Counted from the stretch's first letter, positions 43,670 through 53,221 are shown. The stretch: DNA of 64,000 nt from Marinobacter sp. X15-166B (GCF_001752365.1 NZ_MEIY01000001.1:1013012-1077011); one strand, 5' to 3'. Translations and numbers: made by a program. The notes: generated by a model not told the origin, from the letters alone.

Positions 43670-45931
43670 GTGATTACCCCCGGCGCCACTGACAAACGCC
43701 CCGTGAAGGTGCTGCTCAGCCCCCTGATGCCGCTCCTCATCCTGGTGGGTTTTATCACTATTGCCATCGGGCTTAAATCCGGACTTGAGCGTCAGGAAAG
43801 TTTTCGGGTACGGGCGGCCCTCGATTACGAAGCGCAACGGCTCGCGGCCAACCTGGAGCGCGAGTTCGACACCCACGTCAAGGCGTTGCAACGCATGGCG
43901 CAGCGCATGGCGGAAAACCCCGGACTGACCGAGCCGTTATGGCGCTACGACGCCCGCAGCTACCTGGTTGATTTTGGCAATTACCAGGCTCTGGAATGGG
44001 TGGACGAGGCGCTGTTCATCCGCTGGGTGGAACCTCTGGACGGTAACGCCGACGCACTGGGGTTCAATGTCGGTTTTACACCCGCCCGGCGGGCCGCCCT
44101 GCTGGACGCTGCGGCCAACGGCACGGTGGACATTTCCGGAGTGATCGAGCTGCAACAGGGTGGCTCCGGCATGGTGTTGTATGCACCGGTGGCGTCCGGC
44201 CGGCAAAACCGCGGGTTCATTGCCGGCGTCTTCCGCATGGATACCCTGGCCAGCACCCTGCTGACCCCCCGGGTGCGCCAACATTTCGATATAGATATCG
44301 TTGAAAACGGCCGCCTGGCCTACCAGCTCAGTCAGGCCCATCCCTTGCATCCGGATTTTACCCACACCGAGACGGTGGAGCTGCCGGCAGTGGACTGGGC
44401 GTTGACGCTGAAACCGAACACCGCCTGGGTCGAGACCCAATACAGCAACTGGCCCGGGTACACCTACATCACCATGATATTGATGGGCGCTCTGGCCAGT
44501 GCCCTGATATGGCTGGCGCAAACCGTGTTGCAGCGGAACCGCGCCCTGTCCAACGCGCGCGCGCGCCTGTCACAGGAAACCCGCCAGCGCGAAGGTGTAC
44601 AACAGACCCTGGCCCGCCTGGAATCAACCGACGCGTTAACCGGGTTGGCCAATCGGCGATTTTTCATGGCCGATGTGGCCCACGCGCTCACCATTGCCGC
44701 GCGCCTGGAACACCAGCTGGCGCTGGTGATGATCGATCTCGACCGGTTTCAGACACTCAATGACACCCTGGGCCATCAGCTGGGCGACGAGTTACTGGTT
44801 AAGGTTGCGCAACGCCTGGATACGCTCAGCGACGAGCGGGTTCTGATTGCCTACTCAGGGGGCGACGAATTCATGGTCTGCCAGCAACACGTCACCAGTC
44901 TGGATGATGTCATCTGGTTGCTGGGCCAACTGCAACGTTGTTTCCGCGACCCCTTCCTGCTGCATGGCGAACGTTACAGCATCACCGCCACCCTGGGCGC
45001 AGCGGTTTACCCCCACAGCGGCCTGGACGCGGACCTGTTGTTGCGTAACGCCGACATTGCCCTCTACCGCGCCAAAAATAACGGCCGCAACACATACCAG
45101 TTTTACACCGAAGGGATGCAGGAGCGTGAGCTGCAACGGCTGGCACTGCAAAAAGAATTCGCTGATGCCCTGGTGCGTGAGGAGTTTGTGCTGTTTTTCC
45201 AGCCCCAGCTTGATCTCCGAACCGGCACAATCAGCAGTGTGGAAGCTCTGGTTCGCTGGCAGCACCCCAAACGTGGCCTGCTGGTCCCCGACGAGTTTAT
45301 TTCGCTGGCGGTGGAAAGCGGCCAAATCACCGCACTCGGCCGCTGGGTGATCAAAGCGGCCTGCCAGCAACTGGCGCACTGGCGCACCGGACCCTACCGT
45401 GACCTGATCATTGCTGTGAACCTGTCGGGGCGGGAACTGGACGACCATGAACTGGTCGATTACATCCAGCACACCCTGACCCACCACCGTATCGACGCCA
45501 ACCGTCTGGAAGTGGAACTGACGGAAGAACACTTCATCCGGAACATCGAACGCAACAAAAACCAGTTGACGCGGCTCCGGGACATTGGCGTGAAGCTGGC
45601 AATTGATGATTTTGGCGTGGGCTATTCATCGCTTGGTTACCTGCGGGATTTTCCGGTCGACCTGATCAAGATCGACCGTTCTTTTATTACCAACGTGACC
45701 CAACAGCACGACGACGCGATCATCACCCGCGCGGTCATCAATCTGGGCCACAATCTGGGGCTGAAGGTGGTGGCCGAAGGGATTGAAACCATTGAGCAGC
45801 TGCAATTTCTGCAACAGCACCACTGCGACTGCGCACAGGGCTACTTCATCAGCCGGCCGATCCCGGCCCACGCGCTGGATACGGCTTTGCAACAGAGCTA
45901 CGCTGACCTGCTGCACCTGGAGCCGGTTTAA
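43670..45931 (+). CDS. CHASE-GGDEF-EAL bifunctional c-di-GMP protein
   Basis: The 753-residue membrane protein has an N-terminal helix (LLILVGFITIAIGL), a CHASE sensor (FLR-type ALEWVDEALFIRWVEPLDGN and NVGFTPARRAALLDAA), a second helix near residue 275, a GGDEF domain with active site YSGGDEFMV near 397, and an EAL domain with EALVRW near 525, DDFGVGYSSL and EGIET. Both active sites look intact; no RxxD I-site precedes GGDEF. Such proteins make or degrade c-di-GMP. The start is GTG 43670 with AGAGG 9 nt upstream; the ATG at 43634 has no ribosome site. Confidence 0.93.
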   Translation: MITPGATDKRPVKVLLSPLMPLLILVGFITIAIGLKSGLERQESFRVRAALDYEAQRLAANLEREFDTHVKALQRMAQRMAENPGLTEPLWRYDARSYLVDFGNYQALEWVDEALFIRWVEPLDGNADALGFNVGFTPARRAALLDAAANGTVDISGVIELQQGGSGMVLYAPVASGRQNRGFIAGVFRMDTLASTLLTPRVRQHFDIDIVENGRLAYQLSQAHPLHPDFTHTETVELPAVDWALTLKPNTAWVETQYSNWPGYTYITMILMGALASALIWLAQTVLQRNRALSNARARLSQETRQREGVQQTLARLESTDALTGLANRRFFMADVAHALTIAARLEHQLALVMIDLDRFQTLNDTLGHQLGDELLVKVAQRLDTLSDERVLIAYSGGDEFMVCQQHVTSLDDVIWLLGQLQRCFRDPFLLHGERYSITATLGAAVYPHSGLDADLLLRNADIALYRAKNNGRNTYQFYTEGMQERELQRLALQKEFADALVREEFVLFFQPQLDLRTGTISSVEALVRWQHPKRGLLVPDEFISLAVESGQITALGRWVIKAACQQLAHWRTGPYRDLIIAVNLSGRELDDHELVDYIQHTLTHHRIDANRLEVELTEEHFIRNIERNKNQLTRLRDIGVKLAIDDFGVGYSSLGYLRDFPVDLIKIDRSFITNVTQQHDDAIITRAVINLGHNLGLKVVAEGIETIEQLQFLQQHHCDCAQGYFISRPIPAHALDTALQQSYADLLHLEPV

Positions 45932-45970
45932 GCCCGGCATGATTCACTCGCTACCACAGGCGTTTTGCTT

Positions 45971-46288
45971 ATGTCGTCCCACTATCTGAGCCCCGAACAA
46001 AACCGGCGCCTGCGCCGCTGGGAATCCTGGAACCGCGGATATTTCATCGTCGCCTTCATCGCCCTGATCGTGGTGCTGGTGTTCAGCAGTGAGCTGGGTC
46101 TGTCCAGTGCGGACAGCTGGGGACCGCTGGGGGTTGTTCTCGTACTGTTGATTCTACCCATCATCATTTTGCAGTTGCGGCTGCGATGCCCCGCCTGTGA
46201 TCAGAAAATAGGCTGGCACGCCAAACTGATGGCTCCGGATCAGTGCCCCCATTGTCATCGTTTCCTGCGCTCAAAGCAGTCAGCCTGA
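45971..46288 (+). CDS. Small membrane protein with a C-terminal zinc ribbon
   Basis: The 105-residue product has two hydrophobic helices (YFIVAFIALIVVLVF and GVVLVLLILPIIILQL) and a C-terminal CPACDQKIG...CPHCH pair, which suggests a zinc ribbon on the cytoplasmic side. The family is not recognised. It follows the GGDEF-EAL gene after 39 nt and may be cotranscribed with it. Confidence 0.7.
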   Translation: MSSHYLSPEQNRRLRRWESWNRGYFIVAFIALIVVLVFSSELGLSSADSWGPLGVVLVLLILPIIILQLRLRCPACDQKIGWHAKLMAPDQCPHCHRFLRSKQSA

Positions 46289-46350
46289 ACCACGGCAAGG
46301 TTTCTGAAACCACTGTGCCCGGCCATTGCGGGCTGATATCAATTGCTTGC

Positions 46351-46382
46351 TTGACCTGTGAGTAACTCACAGGTTTTAAGCT
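46351..46382 (+). promoter_or_regulatory. MerR-type promoter with perfect operator dyad
   Basis: TTGACC (-35, 46351-46356) and TAAGCT (-10, 46377-46382) are 20 bp apart, longer than normal, as in MerR-family promoters that need the regulator to untwist DNA. Between them lies a perfect dyad of 10+1+10 bp, ACCTGTGAGT-A-ACTCACAGGT (46354-46374). It sits directly before the regulator gene, so it controls the whole merR-copA-DUF411 operon. Confidence 0.88.
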
Positions 46383-46415
46383 ATGCTAACGGTACACGTC
46401 ACGCACAGGTGTTTT

Positions 46416-46847
46416 ATGAAAGTCAGTGAGCTCGCTGCGTTAACCGGGGTGAGTCCGGATACGGTTCGCCATTACACCCGCGAAAAGCTGCTGAACCCGC
46501 AGCGCAATCCGGCCAACAATTATCATCACTACAGCCCGGACGATTTGCGGCGCCTGCGTTTTGTCCGCAAAGCCCGGCAACTGGGGTTTTCACTGCCGGA
46601 GATCCGCGGCATCCTGCAGCAAGCGGATCATGCCCATTCGCCCTGCCCGATGGTTCGCGAAGTGTTCGAGCGGCGTCTGGCCGAGGTTGAACAGCAGATC
46701 TGCGAACTCACCCAGCTGCGCCAGCGTATGAAGTCAGCGCTGGCGATCTGGCAAGAGATGCCCGATGGCGTTCCCGACGGCCACACCATATGCCAGTTGA
46801 TCGAACACTGGGACGACTCCGCCCCGCTCACCGCCACCAAGGAGTGA
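46416..46847 (+). CDS. MerR-family metal-responsive regulator
   Basis: The 143-residue protein has the N-terminal winged helix (MKVSELAALTGVSPDTVRHY, then NYHHYSPDDLRRLRFVRKAR) and a dimerisation coiled coil. In the effector region, Cys occurs in SPCPMVREV, aligned with ZntR/CadR Cys79, and in HTICQLIEHW, aligned with the last ZntR cysteine, but the first pair of the metal loop is replaced (MPDGVPDG). It is thus not a standard CueR. It precedes the Cu ATPase by 6 nt. Confidence 0.9.
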   Translation: MKVSELAALTGVSPDTVRHYTREKLLNPQRNPANNYHHYSPDDLRRLRFVRKARQLGFSLPEIRGILQQADHAHSPCPMVREVFERRLAEVEQQICELTQLRQRMKSALAIWQEMPDGVPDGHTICQLIEHWDDSAPLTATKE

Positions 46848-46853
46848 CTGGTT

Positions 46854-49448
46854 ATGACTACGTCTACCGACCCGCTGCCCCGGCTGTCGGTCTCCGGCGC
46901 CACCTGCCAGGGTTGTGTCAGGAAGATCCGCAACGCCCTGTCTTCGCTGGTGGGCAACCCCGACGACGTATGGGTCGACCTTGAACAGCAAACCATTGCC
47001 CTGCCCGCGGGGACCGATGTCACTGCGGCCGCCCGTGCCGTTACGGACGCAGGCTACCCTGCACAGGCATTGCCGGAGCGCAATCGGCCCGGCCGGGCTC
47101 AGGATTCGCAGTCCGCACCGTCTCCGGTTGCCGACACGCCACCGGTTTCCCCCGGCGACCCGCGCCGAGCGGACGCTGCGTTCACCTATCTGGCGGTGAC
47201 GGGCGCCACCTGTGCCTCCTGTGTGCGGACCATCGAACACGCACTCCTGGCGGTCGCCGGGGTGACCTCGGCGCATCTGAATCTGGCGGACAACACCGCA
47301 ACCGCTGGCGGTGTGGCCGACGCGGAACAGCTGATCAACGCCATCGAACAGGCCGGTTATGGTGCCAGTATCATCGTCGACCCGGAAACCGCCGATGCGC
47401 AAAACGAGCAGACCAACCGGGCGCAGTACCGCAAGCTGCTGATCAAAATGGCGGTCAGTCTCGGTTTGGGGATTGCGCTGATGGTATGGGGTATGGGGGT
47501 TGATTCCATGATGGTCACCGACGCCAACCGGACACTCTGGTTTGTACTCGGCCTGGTGACGCTGGTGGTCATGGCCACCACCGGTGGGCATTACTTTACC
47601 GGCGCCGCGAAAGCACTGCGGCACGGCAACAGCAATATGGATACGCTGATTGCCCTGGGGACCGGCACCGCGTGGCTCTACTCCATGGTGGTGGCAACGG
47701 CACCCGGGCTGCTGCCGGAAATGGCGCGCCACGTGTATTTTGAGGCCTCGGCCATGATCATCGGGTTTATCAACCTGGGACAGGCGCTGGAGTTGCGCGG
47801 CAAGGGCAAAACCTCGGCCGCCATCCGCCGGTTGCTGGATTTACGGGCCAAGACGGCCCGGGTCCTCCGTGATGGCGAAGAGCAGGAAATACCCGTGGAA
47901 CAGGTGCAGCGGGGCGATCATCTCCGGGTTCGCCCGGGCGAAAAACTGCCGGTTGACGGCGTTATCACCGAAGGCGACACCCGCATTGATGAAAGCATGC
48001 TCACCGGTGAGCCCATACCGGCCGCCAGGAGCCGTGGTGACGCAGTCTCCGCTGGTACCCTCAATACCCGCGGGGCCATTGTGTACGAGGCTACCCGGGT
48101 TGGCAGCGAAACCGCGCTGGCACAAATCATTCAGCTGGTGAAGAAAGCTCAGGGGTCCAAACCGGCTATCGGCAGGCTGGCCGACCGTATTTCGTCGGTG
48201 TTCGTGCCCGGTGTCGTGGTGATTGCCCTGGCATCGGCCGTGGTGTGGTATCTGGTCGGACCGGAACCGAAAATTGCCCACATGATGATCGCAGCCACCA
48301 CCGTGCTCATCATCGCCTGCCCGTGCGCTCTGGGGCTGGCCACACCCATGTCGGTCATGGTGGGTGTGGGCAAAGCCGCCGAATACGGGGTGTTGATCCG
48401 TCAGGGCGATGCCCTGCAGCTCGCAGGCAAGGTGGATCTGGTTATTCTGGACAAGACCGGCACCATTACCGAAGGCAGACCGACGGTCACCCATGTGGAG
48501 GCATTGGATGGGGATGAGTCTGCCTTGCTGGCTCTGGCGGCGGGGTTGGAGCAACACTCCGAGCACCCCTTGGCGGAGGCCATTGTTGCGGAAGCAAAAT
48601 CCAGGCAACTGGCCCTGAGCCGGATCAGCGGTTTCGAAGCCCTTGAGGGTCGCGGCGTGCAAGGCACCAGCGACACCGCCATGATCCGGATCGGTAACCG
48701 GCGCTGGCTCGAGAGCCAGGGGGTGGATGTGTCTGCGCTGGATGCCCATGCCCGCACCATCACCGACCAGGCCGGATCGCCGCTTTTTGTGGCGCGGGAC
48801 CAGCGGGCGCTGGGGGTGATCGGGGTGGCCGACAGCATCAAGGCCGACTCGAAAGCGGCCATTGCCCGGCTGCACGAAGCCGGCATCCGCGTAATGATGG
48901 TCACCGGCGATATCGGGTCCACCGCCACCGCCATCGCCAGACTGGCGGATATCGATGATGTGCGTGCCGAAGTCTTGCCCAAAGACAAGGCCGCCATCGT
49001 GGCAGAGATGCGCAACGCAGGCCACGTGGTCGCCATGGTGGGCGACGGCATTAACGATGCCCCGGCTCTGGCCGCCGCCGATGTGGGTTTTGCCATTGGT
49101 ACCGGCACCGACGTCGCCATCGAAAGTGCGTCCATTACCTTGATGCGCGGTTCGCTGCACGGTGTACCGGATGCCATTGAAATCTCCCGTGCCACGGTAC
49201 GTAACATCCATCAGAACCTGTTTGGTGCGTTCATCTACAACACCCTGGGCATTCCGGTTGCCGCCGGTGTGCTCTACCCGTTTTGGGGGGTATTGATGAG
49301 CCCGATCCTGGCCGGTGCCGCCATGTCACTGTCCTCAGTAACCGTGGTTACCAACGCCAACCGGTTACGCCTGTTTAAAACCAGCGCCGTCCAACCGGAC
49401 GCCACTCACGCAAGCAAAGGTCAATCCCATGAAACCTATCCTGCCTAG
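46854..49448 (+). CDS. copA: Cu(I)-exporting P-type ATPase CopA
   Basis: CopA exports cytoplasmic Cu(I). The 864-residue P1B-1 ATPase has two N-terminal metal-binding domains (GATCQGC near 18, GATCASC near 119), eight membrane helices, the CPC motif in IIACPCALGLATP (Cys489/491), phosphorylation Asp533 in DKTGTITEG, HP in SEHPLAEA, and GDGINDAPALAAADVGFA. The later YN and MxxSS positions (FIYNTLGIP; AAMSLSSVTV) mark Cu(I) specificity. AAGGAG precedes the ATG. It overlaps the next gene by 20 nt. Confidence 0.96.
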   Translation: MTTSTDPLPRLSVSGATCQGCVRKIRNALSSLVGNPDDVWVDLEQQTIALPAGTDVTAAARAVTDAGYPAQALPERNRPGRAQDSQSAPSPVADTPPVSPGDPRRADAAFTYLAVTGATCASCVRTIEHALLAVAGVTSAHLNLADNTATAGGVADAEQLINAIEQAGYGASIIVDPETADAQNEQTNRAQYRKLLIKMAVSLGLGIALMVWGMGVDSMMVTDANRTLWFVLGLVTLVVMATTGGHYFTGAAKALRHGNSNMDTLIALGTGTAWLYSMVVATAPGLLPEMARHVYFEASAMIIGFINLGQALELRGKGKTSAAIRRLLDLRAKTARVLRDGEEQEIPVEQVQRGDHLRVRPGEKLPVDGVITEGDTRIDESMLTGEPIPAARSRGDAVSAGTLNTRGAIVYEATRVGSETALAQIIQLVKKAQGSKPAIGRLADRISSVFVPGVVVIALASAVVWYLVGPEPKIAHMMIAATTVLIIACPCALGLATPMSVMVGVGKAAEYGVLIRQGDALQLAGKVDLVILDKTGTITEGRPTVTHVEALDGDESALLALAAGLEQHSEHPLAEAIVAEAKSRQLALSRISGFEALEGRGVQGTSDTAMIRIGNRRWLESQGVDVSALDAHARTITDQAGSPLFVARDQRALGVIGVADSIKADSKAAIARLHEAGIRVMMVTGDIGSTATAIARLADIDDVRAEVLPKDKAAIVAEMRNAGHVVAMVGDGINDAPALAAADVGFAIGTGTDVAIESASITLMRGSLHGVPDAIEISRATVRNIHQNLFGAFIYNTLGIPVAAGVLYPFWGVLMSPILAGAAMSLSSVTVVTNANRLRLFKTSAVQPDATHASKGQSHETYPA

Positions 49449-49878
49449 CCTCGGCCTCGCCCTGATTCTGTCGTCCACCAGCATGCCGGTGGCGGCAGAC
49501 AGTAAGCCGGAAATCACCGTTTACAAAGACCCCAACTGCGGGTGCTGCATCGACTGGGCCAACCACATGGAGGACAACGGCTTCCGTGTGAAGAGCATCG
49601 ATACCCAGCGTCTCAACCACATCAAGGCCGATTCAGGGCTGACCCCCGCGCTGGCCAGTTGCCATACCGCCTTTGTCGACGGGTATGTGATTGAAGGCCA
49701 CGTGCCGGCGGACGACGTCAAACGCCTGCTGGCCGAATCCCCGGACACCCTGGGGCTGGCGGTTCCGGGCATGCCCATCGGTTCCCCCGGCATGGAGATG
49801 GGTGACCGTCGGGATCCCTACCAGGTACTGATGTTCAACGACCGCGGCCAGACCCGGGTATTCTCCGAACACAACTGA
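49429..49878 (+). CDS. Exported DUF411 copper-associated protein
   Basis: The 149-residue product has a signal peptide (LGLALILSSTSMPVAA), the DUF411 motif YKDPNCGCCIDWANHM, SCHTAFVDGYVIEGHVPADD, and the Met-rich PGMPIGSPGMEMG. DUF411 proteins (CopG-like) recur beside copper ATPases and are thought to bind periplasmic copper. It is the third gene of the merR-copA operon, coupled to copA by a 20-nt overlap; AAAGG precedes its ATG. Confidence 0.92.
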   Translation: MKPILPSLGLALILSSTSMPVAADSKPEITVYKDPNCGCCIDWANHMEDNGFRVKSIDTQRLNHIKADSGLTPALASCHTAFVDGYVIEGHVPADDVKRLLAESPDTLGLAVPGMPIGSPGMEMGDRRDPYQVLMFNDRGQTRVFSEHN

Positions 49879-49888
49879 AACCGGAAGC

Positions 49889-49942
49889 ATCGCCCCCGTG
49901 GCGATCTGTGCCAGCGCCTGTCTGCCCCGGCGGGCGCTGGCA
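49889..49942 (+). terminator. Two consecutive hairpins after the copper operon
   Basis: A 6-bp stem (ATCGCC/GGCGAT, 49889-49905) is followed by a 9-bp stem (TGCCAGCGC/GCGCTGGCA, 49909-49942). Neither has a T-run, so they are more likely 3'-end stabilisers or a weak terminator. Confidence 0.4.
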
Positions 49943-50067
49943 GCCGGATAAACTGCTGGCGATCGCGGCACCGGATTGTGCACGCAAGGCAAACCCGACT
50001 GACCTGCCATCAGGAAACCGGTATACTTTGCGGCAACAAATTTTTATCCAACAGCCAGGTTCTATCC

Positions 50068-52047
50068 ATGCTTAATGCCGACGCCCTCACCCAGTTGCGC
50101 CAGCTGAAAACCGAAATAAAAGACAACAAAACCGTCTTCCCGGGCACCGTTAAAGCTACTAACGGCCGTTTCGGGTTTGTCGCTCTGGATGAAGGCCGCG
50201 ATCTGTTTTTGCCCCCGGAAGAGATGCAGAAGGTTTTGCCGGGCGACCGGGTCAACGTCACCGAACAGGTGGATGACGACGGCAAGCGTCAGGGTCTGGT
50301 GGACGAACTGCTGGACTCCAGCCTGAGCACCTTTGTGGGCCGCTATCTGATCAAAGGCAAAGGCCATTTTGTGGTGCCCGAGACCCCGGGCATCAATCGC
50401 TGGATTTTTATCCCGCCCCGGGAGCGCCTGAACGCCGAACCGGACGATTTCATCTACTGCAGCATACTCCGACATCCTTTCAAGGACGGCAAAGGCCAGG
50501 CAAAAATTCTGCAAGTCCTCGGCAAAGCCGGCCAGCCTGGTATAGAACGCGCCTTTACACTGGCCAGCCATGACCTGCACGATGCCTGGCCCGATGCGGT
50601 GCAGGCCCAGGCCGATGCCCTCGACGAACCGCAGATCGAGGCGTACATGACCGGGCGGGAAGACCGCACCGGGCGCGCGTATGTCACCATCGACAGCCCC
50701 GGCACCCAGGATATGGACGACGCCATCATCGCGGAACCCAACGCTACCGGCTGGTTGCTGTCCGTGGCCATTGCCGACCCGACGGCGCTGATTGCGCCCG
50801 ACTCGGCGGCGGAACTGGAAGCCCGGGCTCGCGCCACAGCGATATACTTTCCCGGTGAACCGCGCCCCATGCTTCCGGATACCATCAGTACCCGGCTGTG
50901 CTCCCTGTTGCCCGGCACCCGCCGCCTGGCACTGGTGTGCGACATACAGGTGAACAACGATGGCAGTCTGGGAGACTACAGTTTTCACCTGGCGGTGATC
51001 CGTTCCCACGGCAAACTCAGCTATGAGTTGGTCACCCATGTGCTGGAAGGACGCGACGATGAGGAAACCGAGGCCCTGCCGGACGCCGTTACCAACAGCC
51101 TCGACCAGCTCCATCAGGCCGCCACGGCGTTGCGCAAATGGCGCGCCGAACACGCCCTGCTGAGCCCCGAACGTCCCGAATTCCGGTTGCGGCTGGACGA
51201 AAACCGGCGTATTCGCCTGATCGAGCCGGCCGTGCAGAACGAAGCCCACCGGCTGATCGAAGAATGCATGGTGGCCGCCAACCGCTGCGCAGCCGATTTC
51301 CTGAGCAATCAACCACAGGGTTTGTTCATCCGCCACCCCGGACTGCGGGCCGACCGTCTGGACAACGTCGCCAAACTGCTGGCCACCTACGCGCCGGCGC
51401 TGGCCGAGCAGAAGCATGACCCGGCCACCGCGGAGGGGTTCCGTGCCCTGATGCAGGCCAGTGATCGCCTCGCAGCCGAGGTGCCGGTGAAGGCCATCCT
51501 GCAGCGGCAGCTGGCGCGGGCCGAATTGTCCTTGCAGGCGGGCGCGCACCAGGGCATGGGACTGCCCGTGTACACCACCTTTACCTCGCCGCTGCGCAAG
51601 TTCACTGACTTCCATGTGCACCGGCTGATCAAAGCCGCCCTGTGGCAGGAAACCGCCACGCCCCTGACAGAGGAACAGCTGCACGCCCTGCAACAGGCCC
51701 AGACCCGGGCACGACAAGCGGCCAACAGCCTGGAAAACTGGCTCAAATGCGAGTTTGCCAAGCACCTGGACGATCAGCCCATGGCCGGCACCATCTGCCG
51801 CACCATTCCGGCCGGTTTTTTTGTTCGCCTGGAAAGCAACGGTCTGGAGGGCTTCGTCAGTTGTAAATACCTCAACGGCAAATACAGCTTTGACCCGGTC
51901 ACCCTGCGCCTGATCCATAACAAGAACGGGCGCATCTTCCAGCTCGAACAAGCGGTCACCGTGACCTTAGATTCGGTGGACGACGAACGCAAACAAATCC
52001 ACTTCCGGCTGGTCGAAGCCACCCCGGTGACGACCACCACTGCCTGA
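50068..52047 (+). CDS. rnb: Exoribonuclease II family 3'-5' exonuclease
   Basis: The 659-residue protein degrades single-stranded RNA from the 3' end. It has an N-terminal cold-shock-like RNA-binding domain (GTVKATNGRFGFVALDEGRD), the RNB catalytic domain with the acidic motif TIDSPGTQDMDDAI near 215, and YTTFTSPLRKFTDFHVHRLI, then a C-terminal S1 domain (GTICRTIPAGFFVRLE). Length is near that of RNase II (about 640) rather than RNase R (about 800). It stands alone. Confidence 0.92.
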   Translation: MLNADALTQLRQLKTEIKDNKTVFPGTVKATNGRFGFVALDEGRDLFLPPEEMQKVLPGDRVNVTEQVDDDGKRQGLVDELLDSSLSTFVGRYLIKGKGHFVVPETPGINRWIFIPPRERLNAEPDDFIYCSILRHPFKDGKGQAKILQVLGKAGQPGIERAFTLASHDLHDAWPDAVQAQADALDEPQIEAYMTGREDRTGRAYVTIDSPGTQDMDDAIIAEPNATGWLLSVAIADPTALIAPDSAAELEARARATAIYFPGEPRPMLPDTISTRLCSLLPGTRRLALVCDIQVNNDGSLGDYSFHLAVIRSHGKLSYELVTHVLEGRDDEETEALPDAVTNSLDQLHQAATALRKWRAEHALLSPERPEFRLRLDENRRIRLIEPAVQNEAHRLIEECMVAANRCAADFLSNQPQGLFIRHPGLRADRLDNVAKLLATYAPALAEQKHDPATAEGFRALMQASDRLAAEVPVKAILQRQLARAELSLQAGAHQGMGLPVYTTFTSPLRKFTDFHVHRLIKAALWQETATPLTEEQLHALQQAQTRARQAANSLENWLKCEFAKHLDDQPMAGTICRTIPAGFFVRLESNGLEGFVSCKYLNGKYSFDPVTLRLIHNKNGRIFQLEQAVTVTLDSVDDERKQIHFRLVEATPVTTTTA

Positions 52048-52121
52048 GCCGCCACTTGAAAACCCGCCTCCCGGAGCGCATGCTGAGGGTACAGCATGAT
52101 GAATCCGGGAGGTCCTTCGCC

Positions 52122-52334
52122 ATGCCCATCACGCCTGATGAATTCTTACGCAAGCACGGTTTCGACACCGACGACACCGAAGAGCGTGACCACAGCTTGC
52201 GCCGAAACGCCCTGAACCATGCCAAACACCTGAAACGGCCTAATGCGGGTACGCCCCATGACTGGGAAGACTGGGAACGCTTTAAAAGAGAACATCCGGA
52301 CGAAGTTGAAGACGACGACGATGGCGGGAGTTAA
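52122..52334 (+). CDS. Small acidic hypothetical protein
   Basis: The 70-residue product (MPITPDEFLRKHGFDTDD...) is hydrophilic with an acidic tail (EVEDDDDGGS). I do not recognise a family. GGGAGG 10 nt before the ATG supports translation. Its stop overlaps the end of the convergent acyltransferase gene by 4 nt. Confidence 0.6.
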   Translation: MPITPDEFLRKHGFDTDDTEERDHSLRRNALNHAKHLKRPNAGTPHDWEDWERFKREHPDEVEDDDDGGS

Positions 52335-53221
52335 CCCAGCATGCGCTCCAGCCGGGCGTCTTTAGCACGCCAGTGCGCCGCCAGCCAGTCTTTGACGTTG
52401 CGGCGGTGTGTCGCGTCGGAGCTGTAGTCCCGTCCTTTCAGGTGATCGGGTATCGCCACCGTATCGATGTGCATTTTGATGGTGGTCACCCGTCCGCAGA
52501 GAAAATCCCAGAACGACGGGGCGCCCTGCGGATAAGCAATGGTGATGTCCACCAGCGTGTCGATGGAATCGCCCATTGCGTCCAGCACAAAACCGACGCC
52601 ACCGGCTTTGGGGGGCAGCAGTCGCTGGTAGGGGGAGTTCTGCCGGGCATGTTTGACCGGGGTGAACCGGGTGCCCTCCACAAAGTTCATGACACTCACC
52701 GGCGCATGCCGGAATTTTTCACAGGCCTTGCGGGTCGCCTTGAGGTCTTCGCCTCGCTTGTCCGGGTGTTTGAGCAGATATTCACGGGAATAGCGCTTCA
52801 TGAAGGGGAAATCCAGCCCCCACCACGCCAGCCCGATCACCGGCACCCAGATGAGTTGCTGCTTGAGGAAAAACTTCAAAAACGGGGCGCGACGATTGAA
52901 CACCCGCTGCATAGCCATAATATCCACCCAGCTCTGGTGGTTCGCCAGCACCAGGTACCAGCCCTGCCGCTGCAGCTTGTCCGCCCCCTCAACGTCCCAG
53001 TGCGTATTCTGGGTGAGTTTCATCCAGGCGGTATTGCAGGCAACCCAGGACTCCGACACCCAGATGATCATGCGGGTACACCGCACCCGGAAGCCCTGAT
53101 GGGGAACGATCAGCTTGCAGAGCGCGGGAATATAAAGCAGCAGACACCAGAGCAGGGTGTTAAGGGCCAATAGAGTTGCCGCCAGAACACCTACCAGAGG
53201 AGCGGGAAGAACGCTGAGCAT
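52331..53221 (-). CDS. Membrane 1-acyl-glycerol-phosphate-type acyltransferase (YihG/PlsC family)
   Basis: The 296-residue protein has an N-terminal membrane helix (LAATLLALNTLLWCLLLYI) and the acyltransferase motifs HX4D (LANHQSWVDIM) and NFVEGTRFT. It resembles YihG, a lysophosphatidic acid acyltransferase paralogue that adjusts phospholipid acyl chains. It is transcribed alone and is divergent from the MFS gene. Confidence 0.92.
   Translation of the reverse strand: MLSVLPAPLVGVLAATLLALNTLLWCLLLYIPALCKLIVPHQGFRVRCTRMIIWVSESWVACNTAWMKLTQNTHWDVEGADKLQRQGWYLVLANHQSWVDIMAMQRVFNRRAPFLKFFLKQQLIWVPVIGLAWWGLDFPFMKRYSREYLLKHPDKRGEDLKATRKACEKFRHAPVSVMNFVEGTRFTPVKHARQNSPYQRLLPPKAGGVGFVLDAMGDSIDTLVDITIAYPQGAPSFWDFLCGRVTTIKMHIDTVAIPDHLKGRDYSSDATHRRNVKDWLAAHWRAKDARLERMLG

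Noticed and set aside
47841..51951. Long minus-strand frames opposite copA (456 residues) and rnb (629 residues)
   Set aside because: Both are antisense to genes with complete catalytic motifs and have no family features of their own.
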